A stretch of 22,273 bases of DNA from Patescibacteria group bacterium. Lineage in GTDB: Bacteria; Patescibacteriota; Microgenomatia; UBA1400; PJMF01. The stretch is from positions 1 to 22,273 of the forward strand of contig JAHJBU010000096.1 in assembly GCA_018813375.1 (NCBI GenBank), read 5' to 3'. The notes under the pieces were generated by a model. The model saw nothing but the letters and a program-made list of their open reading frames with translations, was not told where the DNA came from and did no database searches. This document shows positions 14,809-21,960 of this stretch, one piece after another; position 1 is the stretch's first letter, and every line of letters starts with the position of its first letter. The position numbers were made by a program, and so were the translations under genes.

Positions 14809-16184
14809 CCAATACCACCCTCCATCTCATGATCAATAAGATCATTCATCTCTACCGCATATTCTAGTGGTAACTTTCGCACTAAATCTTCAATAAAACC
14901 ATTCACAATCATCTTACGTGCGGTTTTTTGCGTAATCCCACGGCTCATTAAATAAAATAACTGATCATCGCCAATTTTAGAAATAGTAGCCTCGTGCTGG
15001 ACTTCTACTTGAGAATTGAAAACTTTATCCACTGGATAAGTATCGCTACGAGACTGGGGATCTAACAATAAAGCATCGCAAACTACTGTATTTTTACTAT
15101 GATGAGCCTTGGGGCCTACAGAAACTAAACCGCGATAACTAGCTCTGCCACCATCTTTACTAATAGATTTTGAAACAATCGTCGAGCTAGTATGAGGTGC
15201 TAGGTGAATCGCCTTAGCACCAGTATCTTGATGTTGACCACTGCCAGCCAAAGACATGGATAATACTTCACCTTTTGCGCCTTTACCAGCTAAAACAAAT
15301 CCTGGGTACTTCATAGTTTTTTTTGAACCCATATTAAAATCAGCCCAGATCATCTCTGCTTCTTCTTCTACAAAGGCGCGCTGAGTAACTAAGTTATAAA
15401 TATTTTTATACCAATTTTGGACCGTGGTGTACTGACACCTGGCACCTTTTTTGACAAAAATTTCTATCACCCCACTATGCAGAGAGCTAGAACTAAACTG
15501 AGGGGCTGTGCAACCTTCGATGTAGTGAATTTTTGCCCCTTCATCCACAATAATTAAAGTTCGCTCAAATTGACCAGAGCTCTTTGCGTTGATTCTAAAA
15601 TAAGCTTGAAGTGGTAGTTTAACATCAACACCAGGTGGTACATAAACAAATGATCCTCCTGACCAAACAGCTGTATTTAAAGCAGAAAATTTATTGTCAC
15701 CCGCAGGAACGACTTTTCCAAAATATTCTTTTACTAAGTCTGCGTGTTTTGCTAAGCCCTCATCCATAGACAGAAACTCTACCCCATACTTAGCCCAAAC
15801 ATTTTTTAATGAACCATATATAACTTCGCTATCTAATTGTGTGGTAACGCCAGCTAAAATTTTTTGCTCCGCCTCTGGAATGCCCAAGCGATCAAAAGTA
15901 GCTTTGACTTCTGGAGGCACATCTTGCCATGAGGAAACTTGATGATCTGTAGGGCGTAAATAATATCTAATTTGATCAAAATTAAGCTCACTTAAATCAA
16001 CTCCCCAGCTTGGCATTGGCTTAGATTTAAAAATCTCATAGGCCTGCAGGCGTTTTTCCAGCATCCATTTCGGCTCATTTTTGATTGCAGAAATTTCTTT
16101 AATAACCTTTTTACTTAAGCCAGGTTTAGAAATATACTTATAAGAGTCAGTTGAAAAAGAATCACCATGCTTGTAGCGTGCCAT
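14805..16184 (-). CDS. sufB: Fe-S assembly scaffold subunit SufB
   Basis: A 459-residue SufB. I choose the ATG at 16184 (MARYKHGDSF) because GGAG ends five bases before it and it begins one base after the sufC stop. An upstream ATG at 16208 lies inside sufC without a ribosome site. Family marks are YYLRPTD, NTAVWSGGSFVYVPPGV, HYIEGCTAPQFSSSSLHSG, QNWYKNIYNLVTQRA, VVCDALLLDPQSRSDTYP (with the Cys that takes the sulfur) and QHEATISKIGDDQLFYLMSRG. SufB with SufC and SufD builds the nascent cluster. Length and motifs are normal, unlike its short partner SufD. Stop and sufD start overlap as ATGA. Confidence 0.96.
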   Translation of the reverse strand: MARYKHGDSFSTDSYKYISKPGLSKKVIKEISAIKNEPKWMLEKRLQAYEIFKSKPMPSWGVDLSELNFDQIRYYLRPTDHQVSSWQDVPPEVKATFDRLGIPEAEQKILAGVTTQLDSEVIYGSLKNVWAKYGVEFLSMDEGLAKHADLVKEYFGKVVPAGDNKFSALNTAVWSGGSFVYVPPGVDVKLPLQAYFRINAKSSGQFERTLIIVDEGAKIHYIEGCTAPQFSSSSLHSGVIEIFVKKGARCQYTTVQNWYKNIYNLVTQRAFVEEEAEMIWADFNMGSKKTMKYPGFVLAGKGAKGEVLSMSLAGSGQHQDTGAKAIHLAPHTSSTIVSKSISKDGGRASYRGLVSVGPKAHHSKNTVVCDALLLDPQSRSDTYPVDKVFNSQVEVQHEATISKIGDDQLFYLMSRGITQKTARKMIVNGFIEDLVRKLPLEYAVEMNDLIDHEMEGGIG

Positions 16185-16185
16185 G

Positions 16186-16938
16186 TTAGCTCCATTTTTG
16201 ATAACCATCTGCTTCTAATTTTTTAACTAAATTTTTATCACCGCTCTCAACTACTTTGCCCTCAACTATCACATGTACAAAATTAGGCTTAATATAATCT
16301 AAAATCCGTTGGTAGTGAGTAATAAGTAATACTCCAGTATTATATTTTTTAATATTTCGCTTGATTCCAGTTGCAACGGCTTTAATAGCGTCAATATCTA
16401 AACCTGAATCAATTTCATCTAAAATTGCAAATTTTGGCTCTAAAACTGCCATTTGTAAAATCTCTAGACGTTTTTTTTCTCCACCAGAAAAACCTTCGTT
16501 TAAACCACGCTTAAGTAATTCTGGATTAATTTGCAGTTCTTGAGCTAATTTTTCTAAGTGTTTTCTAAAAGCCAACACCGAGCCGAATTGCTTGGTTTTC
16601 TGACCTTCAAATCTGGCGCGATAAGCTTGTCTGAGAAAATTCTGGACTTTTACTCCTGGGATCTCTGTTGGATGTTGAAAAGCCAAAAATAAACCAGCTT
16701 GAGCACGCTCATCTGGTGACATGACTAATAAATCATTTTTATCCAGCTTCACCTCACCTTGAGTAACTTTATAGGCAGGATGACCAGTTAAAGTATAAGC
16801 TAGGGTAGATTTGCCAGAGCCATTTGGACCCATGATGGCATGGACTTCGCCGGGTTTAACCGTTAAAGAAATCCCTTGCAAAATCTGCTTTTGGTCAATT
16901 TTTACTTGAAGATCTTTGATATTTAAAACAGAACTCAT
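16186..16938 (-). CDS. sufC: Fe-S assembly ATPase SufC
   Basis: A 250-residue ABC-type ATPase that energises the SufBCD complex. Walker A is GPNGSGKST (37-45), the signature is FSGGEKKRLE (150-159), Walker B is AILDEIDSGLD (171-181) and the switch His lies in LLITHYQR. It is cytosolic and has no membrane partner. It is the first gene of the suf operon. There is no Shine-Dalgarno site: the bases before the ATG read CCTCCTA on the coding strand, the opposite of a ribosome site. A TAAAAT -10 box only nine bases upstream implies a transcript starting at or near the ATG, so translation is probably leaderless. Confidence 0.96.
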   Translation of the reverse strand: MSSVLNIKDLQVKIDQKQILQGISLTVKPGEVHAIMGPNGSGKSTLAYTLTGHPAYKVTQGEVKLDKNDLLVMSPDERAQAGLFLAFQHPTEIPGVKVQNFLRQAYRARFEGQKTKQFGSVLAFRKHLEKLAQELQINPELLKRGLNEGFSGGEKKRLEILQMAVLEPKFAILDEIDSGLDIDAIKAVATGIKRNIKKYNTGVLLITHYQRILDYIKPNFVHVIVEGKVVESGDKNLVKKLEADGYQKWS

Positions 16939-16947
16939 TAGGAGGCT

Positions 16948-17010
16948 ATTTTAGCAGAAAAATAAAATTAAGACGAAAGCAGACGAAAGCAGACGAAAGC
17001 AGACGAAAGC
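16948..17010 (-). promoter_or_regulatory. suf operon promoter with 4 x 10-bp tandem array
   Basis: The minus-strand -10 is TAAAAT (16948-16953). Exactly 17 bases upstream, where the -35 should be, begins a perfect array of AGACGAAAGC (plus-strand spelling) in four copies: 16971-16980, 16981-16990, 16991-17000 and 17001-17010. The -35 position reads TCGTCT, a poor match. The 10-bp period puts each copy on the same face of the helix, as for tandem activator sites. Confidence 0.55.
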
Positions 17011-17034
17011 ACATCCTCTTTTTCACCACCATTA

Positions 17035-17086
17035 GAAATGATATCAAAACGATATCATTTTCAACACCACAAGGTGGTATCAAAAC
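17035..17086. repeat. Two palindromes upstream of the suf array
   Basis: AAATGATATC (17036-17045) and GATATCATTT (17051-17060) are perfect 10-bp arms around AAAAC. ACCAC (17066-17070) and GTGGT (17074-17078) form a second, smaller dyad. TATCAAAAC occurs at 17042-17050 and again at 17078-17086. With the neighbouring array this 194-base gap between sufC and the next gene is almost all repeat structure; I see no gene in it. Confidence 0.65.
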
Positions 17087-17132
17087 CGCACCATTTATGT
17101 TTTATAAAGGATTCATTCGGGGATCATTTCAT

Positions 17133-17339
17133 TTAAAGGTGCATCAATGATAGGTATATTGCTCTTAACAGAGTATCTTCTTGTGTACTTAAGTCATCGT
17201 ACTGTGCCAACTCCGAATGCTCTGCTTTTAGTCGTTGCAACTCGATATCTGAAAATTGTGTTTCAAGATCTATGGAATTTAAAGTATCTGCATGGAGTTC
17301 ATAAATTCTTGATCGTACCTCTACGTTTGGAAATACCAT
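17133..17339 (-). CDS. Possible small hypothetical protein (68 aa)
   Basis: A 68-residue frame, acidic and mostly helical in character (ELHADTLNSIDLETQFSDIE, then LQRLKAEHSELAQYD). There is no membrane helix or recognisable motif. Supporting it are a GGA about nine bases before the ATG and an extended -10 promoter with a 7-bp dyad about 30 bases upstream. An open frame on the other strand covers nearly the same bases, but it is basic and leucine-rich and has no ribosome site, so I prefer this one. It could encode a small regulator acting at the nearby dyad, but that is only inferred from position. Confidence 0.4.
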   Translation of the reverse strand: MVFPNVEVRSRIYELHADTLNSIDLETQFSDIELQRLKAEHSELAQYDDLSTQEDTLLRAIYLSLMHL

Positions 17340-17366
17340 AATCTAGTCCTGTCTATAATTTTTTTG

Positions 17367-17387
17367 ATACTATTTGATAGTATACCA
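17367..17387 (-). promoter_or_regulatory. Extended -10 promoter overlapped by a 7-bp dyad
   Basis: The minus strand reads TGGTATACT (17379-17387), a TGn-extended -10. ATACTAT (17367-17373) and ATAGTAT (17377-17383) are perfect inverted arms around TTG and cover the -10 and likely start site, as for a repressor operator. The promoter points at the 68-residue gene. Confidence 0.45.
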
Positions 17388-17431
17388 CAAAACTCTTAAT
17401 TATTATAAGTTCCTGCGCCAAATTCTGTGCA

Positions 17432-18016
17432 TTATATCAAACTCATCTGCACGCCGTTACCTTTATCCGGCGTAAAAGTAAAATCTACATCGCACTCAAT
17501 TAGTCTATTCCACTTATTCCTAAACTTTACCTGACCCTTTTTTAAACCATAATCATACAAATCTCTTGTTATCGCCACATCTTGCAAACAATAATCCCGT
17601 AGTTTATCCAATTGCCCAGCTCGATAATACTTAATCGCATCTAGACCATCACCAGACTTACCAATCCCCAAAGTTTCTTTAGCCACCGCGTCTAGACCAA
17701 TCCGATGACCTACGCTATCTTTAATCCGAGCCATTAAATCTAAAGTCGGAATTTGAGAAAGATCACCAGAATAATAATTAACCATAGTTGGTATATCAAA
17801 ACCATCAATATTAAACCCCACCACAACGTCTGCAGTTTCTAAAATTGGAAACAAATCTGGTAAATCTTTTTCAAAAAATCCTCTTGATTCTCCCTTACCA
17901 TTCATTCCATCACGAATAGTAATACCAACAAAAGAAATCCCTAGCTTCTCAGGAAAAAAACCACCCACCTCATCAAAGGCACGTTTTGTTTCTACATCTA
18001 AAAAGATATGCCTCAT
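17432..18016 (-). CDS. DEDDy-type 3'-5' exonuclease (RNase H fold, YprB/PolB-like)
   Basis: A 194-residue RNase H-fold nuclease. The first motif is FLDVETKRAFDEVGG with Asp7 and Glu9, the second is VVGFNIDGFDIPTM with Asp in the expected place (71 or 74), and the third is YCLQDVAITRDLY with Tyr142 and Asp146. This makes a complete DEDDy site for two-metal 3'-5' exonuclease action. It resembles the stand-alone exonucleases related to DNA polymerase B and YprB, so DNA or RNA may be the substrate. It starts in an ATGA overlap with the superoxide dismutase stop and is the last gene of the pnp string. Confidence 0.85.
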   Translation of the reverse strand: MRHIFLDVETKRAFDEVGGFFPEKLGISFVGITIRDGMNGKGESRGFFEKDLPDLFPILETADVVVGFNIDGFDIPTMVNYYSGDLSQIPTLDLMARIKDSVGHRIGLDAVAKETLGIGKSGDGLDAIKYYRAGQLDKLRDYCLQDVAITRDLYDYGLKKGQVKFRNKWNRLIECDVDFTFTPDKGNGVQMSLI

Positions 18017-18624
18017 GAGCGAATTTTTTTAAACTGACGTGCTACTTCTTCCCAATTCACTATTTTCCAAAAAGCCCTAATGTAATCTGCACGCCGATTT
18101 TGATATTTTAAATAATAAGCGTGCTCCCACAAATCAAGTACTAAAATTGGGGTTTCATCTTCCATCAAAGGCGAATCTTGATTTCCTGTCGAATGAACTT
18201 GTAGATCATCGTCATCGTCTACCACTAGCCAAGCCCAACCAGAACCAAATTGACTCAACGCAATTGCCTCAAATTCTTCTTTAAAATCATTCAAGCTATT
18301 AAATCTAGTCTCTAGAGCATCTCTTAAATCTCCTTTAGGATTACCACCACCATCTGGCGAAATCACTGTCCAAAATAATGAATGATTAGCGTGACCACCA
18401 CCATTATTTTTAATTGCAGTTTGAATATCAACTGGAAAATCTTCAACATTGTTTAATAATTTTTTCACGTCCTTTTGTAGTAAATCAGGATATTCTTCTA
18501 AAGCAGTATTTAGCTTATCTACATATCCCTGATGGTGCTTAGAATAATGAATCTCCATTGTTTGCGCATCAATATAAGGCTCAAAAGCATCATATTCGTA
18601 TAGTAAATCTGGCAGAGTGAACAC
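18013..18624 (-). CDS. sodA: Superoxide dismutase, Mn-type of the Fe/Mn family
   Basis: A 203-residue Fe/Mn superoxide dismutase. The metal ligands are His26 (EIHYSKHHQGYV), His81 (GGGHANHSLFW), Asp164 and His168 (LDLWEHAYYLKYQNRR). The GGGHANHS segment and the Gln of STGNQDSPL (Gln149) favour manganese rather than iron. The start is a GTG with a strong GGAG six bases upstream; the N-terminus FTLPDLLYEYDAFEPYID is the usual one without a signal peptide, so the enzyme is cytosolic. A run of five Asp at 136-140 is unusual. It follows the aldolase-like gene by 22 bases. Having it together with Fe-S assembly genes suggests contact with oxygen. Confidence 0.96.
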   Translation of the reverse strand: MFTLPDLLYEYDAFEPYIDAQTMEIHYSKHHQGYVDKLNTALEEYPDLLQKDVKKLLNNVEDFPVDIQTAIKNNGGGHANHSLFWTVISPDGGGNPKGDLRDALETRFNSLNDFKEEFEAIALSQFGSGWAWLVVDDDDDLQVHSTGNQDSPLMEDETPILVLDLWEHAYYLKYQNRRADYIRAFWKIVNWEEVARQFKKIRS

Positions 18625-18646
18625 AATTATCTCCTTGCTTTTGTTA

Positions 18647-19486
18647 TTATTCGTTAGTGATTCTTACTAACTCTATCATTCGATCTCTAGCAGTAGTTTC
18701 AATAAAGGATTGAATAGCGGATAAATCAAGGCTTTCATCTTCTTGACGCATACTCAATATCTCTGGCCAAAGAATACTCCCAACCATAAAGCCAACTGCT
18801 CCGTTTTCTAAGGCAGTTCGCAGTTGTTGTTTATTTTTTTCATAATCCTGATCTATTAGACTCACTATCCAAGGATGATCTAACTCTGCAGTTAGAGTAG
18901 CTGTAGTTAAGGCATCTCCTGGATACTGGACAGATAATAAATGGCAACTATCTCGTAATTCCTGAACTGCCTGGAGTTGAGTTTCTTGAAAAACAACTTT
19001 TTCTTTTGATTCATCGGGCAAAGTATAAACATTTAGTTTAAGCAAGAGATCAACACCAACGTGCTGACAATATTCAAATAACTCTGAAACTAATTTTTTC
19101 TTATTTAAAGCAGCTTCCTCTGCCGGATGATACCAAAGCTCTAACTTAGCAACCGCATAGTTATTAACTATTTCATTTAATCCCCAATTAGAGGCAAGCT
19201 GAGGAGTAGATGCTGGTAAAATTTCTCTCTTAATTTGATCCAGGCGTAAAACTAAACCTTTTTCAATATCATCTAGCAACAGTGGCAAGCTAAAAGTTGG
19301 CTCAGCTACTACTGCAGACGGATGTGGCGCCAAATGAGTAATAAAATCCTGAAGAATTAAGTTAAACTGATCAATACCGCCTTGGATATCAACGTCCAAA
19401 CCCAAAGATGTGGCTAGTTGATAGCCTTGATCTAACTCAAGTATTGAAAACGTACCTTGATTAGATTTAAGGGCAGGTAAATGCAT
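18647..19486 (-). CDS. LacD/tagatose-bisphosphate aldolase-like protein, probably altered active site
   Basis: A 279-residue protein resembling the LacD/YihT class I aldolase group. Matching parts by eye are SILELDQGYQL (LacD has LDQRG), VVAEPTFSLPLLL (LDPEYGLPA), AVAKLELWYHPAEE (VKLLLYYDPDE), LLSVQYPG (VLKVEVP) and PWIVSLIDQDYEKNKQQL with ENGAVGFMVGSILW. Active members form a Schiff base with a lysine in the VLKVE strand. Here that position is Ser185, and the acidic residue of the earlier FLE strand reads Lys150. It may be inactive, do other chemistry, or use Lys150. It lies 15 bases after pnp and may act in the same sugar-phosphate network as RpiB and the PfkB kinase. Confidence 0.7.
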   Translation of the reverse strand: MHLPALKSNQGTFSILELDQGYQLATSLGLDVDIQGGIDQFNLILQDFITHLAPHPSAVVAEPTFSLPLLLDDIEKGLVLRLDQIKREILPASTPQLASNWGLNEIVNNYAVAKLELWYHPAEEAALNKKKLVSELFEYCQHVGVDLLLKLNVYTLPDESKEKVVFQETQLQAVQELRDSCHLLSVQYPGDALTTATLTAELDHPWIVSLIDQDYEKNKQQLRTALENGAVGFMVGSILWPEILSMRQEDESLDLSAIQSFIETTARDRMIELVRITNE

Positions 19487-19501
19487 AGCTACTAGTATAG
19501 T

Positions 19502-21802
19502 CTAGCGACGGTTGTCTCTGCCACCATATCGCTGTCCGCCACGATCACTGCCACTTCTGCCAGAGTTATCACGACGACCACCATTACGATTGCCGCCACG
19601 ATCACCTCTAAATTCTGGCCTATCGCCACGATTAGATCTAGCCTTTTCCCAGTCCTCTTTAGAAAGCATTGAGAGCGAAACTTTACCGCCGTCTTTGATC
19701 TCAACTACTCGTACATGAACTTCATCGCCCATCTTGACAACTTCATTTGGATCTCCCACATACTCGGTTGACATCTCAGAGACGTGAACTAAACCATCAT
19801 GACCTGGCAAATACTCAATAAAAGCGCCATAATTTTCAATACGCACTACTTTACCATCAAATTCATCATCAACTTCTTCAACGTACATAATATTCTGGAT
19901 CATTTCTTTAGCTTTATCAATCGCTTCTTGACTTGGTGAAGAAATATTCACTAATCCAACACCTCTTTCTTCATCTTCATCAACATCAACTTCAGCCTGC
20001 GTGACAGCAATGATATTTTTAATCACTTTTCCACCTGGACCAATTAATTCACCAATCCTATCTGTAGCAATAGTGATCTGCTCAATCTTAGGTGCTAAGG
20101 GTGAAAGCTCTGTACGAGGCTCGCTGATAACTTTAAGCATCTCATCCATAATATGAAGCCTGCCTATCCGGGCTTTTTCTAAAGCCTGCGTTAAAATCTC
20201 CATTGATAAACCAGTTAGTTTAATATCCATCTGAATAGCAGTAATACCATCTCTGGTACCAGCAATTTTAAAATCCATATCACCTATGTGATCTTCTAAA
20301 CCTTGGATATCTGAAAGCACAGCATAATTGCCCTCGGCATCACTCATTAAACCCATGGCAATTCCTGAGACTGGTTTTTTAATTGGCACACCCGCAGCCA
20401 TAAGTGAGAGAGTTGAACCACACACACTTGCCTGAGAAGTAGAGCCATTAGAACTTAAAATCTCTGAAACCACATGAATTGTGTAAGGAAAATCTTCTTG
20501 ATCTGGTAGCATTGGTGCTAAGGCACGTTCTGCTAAAGCTCCATGACCAACTTCACGGCGTTTAGGCCAACCAATCCTACCCGTACCACCCCAAGAATAT
20601 GGCGGCATATTATAAAAATGCATATAATTACGCACTTCTTGACCACTCATATCCTCAATGTGCTGACCAAGTGAAGGAGAACCAAGGGTAGTAATAGTCA
20701 CAGCCTGAGTAGCACCACGTTTAAACATGGCACTGCCATGAGTACGAGGGAAGACATCAATTTCAGTCCAGATTTGACGAACTTCATCAAGCTTACGCCC
20801 ATCTGGTCTAGATTTATCTTCCATGATCATACGGCGAGCTTCTTTTTTCATTAAAGTATCTACTACTTTAGAAAGTTCTTTAGCGTCAATTTTTAAAACC
20901 GCTTTAGCATCATCTTCATTGCCAAACTGCGTCACTAACTGCTCAATAAAGGCATCTTTGCCTGTTTCTACCAGAGTACCTTTCTTCTTAACCATCTCGA
21001 CAATAACGTCTTTATGCTTAGCAGAAACTTCTTGAGTGAGTTTTTCACGAGCAGATTCAACTTCTGCATCTGGCTTAGTTGTCAGCTCTACTTTTTCTTT
21101 ACCAATATCCTTAGCTATTTTGGTTATCTCAGCTGTAACTTTGCCAAGTTCTACCTGCGCAGTTTGTAGTGCTTCGATCATGACTGATTCTAAAATCTCA
21201 TTAGCGCCAGCCTCGACCATCACAATCCGGTCACCTGAGCCAGAGACAATTAAATCTAAGTCACTGGTTTCACGCTCGGCGTAAGTAGGATTAAAGAAAA
21301 ACTTTTTAGTTTCTTTAGAGTAACCAACTCTGAGACCTGCAATTGGACCAGCAAATGGAATCTGAGAAATTTCTAAGCCTATCCCAGTTCCAAGTAATGC
21401 CAACATATCAGGATCGTTTTGGTCATCATAAGAAAAAACAGTGCTAATCACCTGAATTTCATGAGTAATGCCCTCGGCAAATAACGGACGAATAGTCCGA
21501 TCAATCACCCTAGCTTTAAGCACAGCTTCATCTGTTGGTTTACCATCACGCTTGACCCAACGAGAGCCTTTAATAATACCCGCTGCGTAAAGCTTTTCGC
21601 TAAACTCAACTGAAAGGGGTAAATAACCCCAATCAACTTTGTTACCTAAAGCAATGGTGGTTAAAACCACTGTTTCGCCACACTCCGTAATAACTGCCGC
21701 AGCAACTTGCTCGGAGAATTTCCCGATCTGGACTTTAATATTTTTGTCACCTACTTTAAGCTCGTGCTCGTAGGTGTTTTCATAAGTTGGATAGTTAGAC
21801 AT
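19502..21802 (-). CDS. pnp: Polynucleotide phosphorylase
   Basis: A 766-residue PNPase that degrades RNA 3'-5' with phosphate. I start at MSNYPTYENTYEHEL (ATG 21802) because AAGGA lies six bases upstream; the open frame 117 bases further is leader sequence. Two RNase PH domains flank a helical domain. The second contains GWPKRREVGHGALAERAL and SNGSTSQASVCGSTLSLM. A KH domain (about 573-644) with GELIGPGGKVIKNI and an S1 domain (about 645-712) with YGAFIEYLPGHDGLVHVSEM follow. The last 43 residues are an Arg-Gly-rich tail (GDRGGNRNGGRR and similar), unusual for PNPase and probably RNA-binding. A possible weak promoter has TACAAT at 21828-21833. Confidence 0.96.
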   Translation of the reverse strand: MSNYPTYENTYEHELKVGDKNIKVQIGKFSEQVAAAVITECGETVVLTTIALGNKVDWGYLPLSVEFSEKLYAAGIIKGSRWVKRDGKPTDEAVLKARVIDRTIRPLFAEGITHEIQVISTVFSYDDQNDPDMLALLGTGIGLEISQIPFAGPIAGLRVGYSKETKKFFFNPTYAERETSDLDLIVSGSGDRIVMVEAGANEILESVMIEALQTAQVELGKVTAEITKIAKDIGKEKVELTTKPDAEVESAREKLTQEVSAKHKDVIVEMVKKKGTLVETGKDAFIEQLVTQFGNEDDAKAVLKIDAKELSKVVDTLMKKEARRMIMEDKSRPDGRKLDEVRQIWTEIDVFPRTHGSAMFKRGATQAVTITTLGSPSLGQHIEDMSGQEVRNYMHFYNMPPYSWGGTGRIGWPKRREVGHGALAERALAPMLPDQEDFPYTIHVVSEILSSNGSTSQASVCGSTLSLMAAGVPIKKPVSGIAMGLMSDAEGNYAVLSDIQGLEDHIGDMDFKIAGTRDGITAIQMDIKLTGLSMEILTQALEKARIGRLHIMDEMLKVISEPRTELSPLAPKIEQITIATDRIGELIGPGGKVIKNIIAVTQAEVDVDEDEERGVGLVNISSPSQEAIDKAKEMIQNIMYVEEVDDEFDGKVVRIENYGAFIEYLPGHDGLVHVSEMSTEYVGDPNEVVKMGDEVHVRVVEIKDGGKVSLSMLSKEDWEKARSNRGDRPEFRGDRGGNRNGGRRDNSGRSGSDRGGQRYGGRDNRR

Positions 21803-21960
21803 TTTTTCCTTTGTTAATAAGGGGTGCATTGTATCATCATTTATACTTATTTGCTCAAAACTAAGCGCGAGTGAGTTTAATATACTACAATTTATAGCTA
21901 AAAACCTACGTAACAACAATTCTCGGTCTCTTTTAAAAACTAACTTACGACATTTTCCAC
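21803..21960. other. pnp leader and gap, no gene seen
   Basis: AT-rich sequence before pnp. On the minus strand TTGAGC (21853-21858) and TACAAT (21828-21833) are 19 bases apart, a long spacing. On the plus strand a TATACT near 21887 lacks a fitting -35. I see no tRNA, terminator or convincing frame here. Confidence 0.3.

Noticed and set aside
16185..16208. Upstream ATG for sufB inside sufC
   Set aside because: No ribosome site; GGAG five bases before ATG 16184 decides the start.
16971..17010. CRISPR-like repeat
   Set aside because: The four 10-bp units are directly adjacent with no spacers and no cas genes nearby, so it is a simple tandem array.
17147..17341. 64-residue plus-strand frame opposite the 68-residue gene
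   Set aside because: No ribosome site or promoter, and its composition looks like a reverse shadow.
19492..19704. Frames over the pnp 3' end on both strands
   Set aside because: They are by-products of the repetitive Arg-Gly codons of the PNPase tail.
21803..21919. Longer N-terminus for PNPase
   Set aside because: The extra 39 residues do not resemble PNPase, and ATG 21802 has a proper ribosome site.
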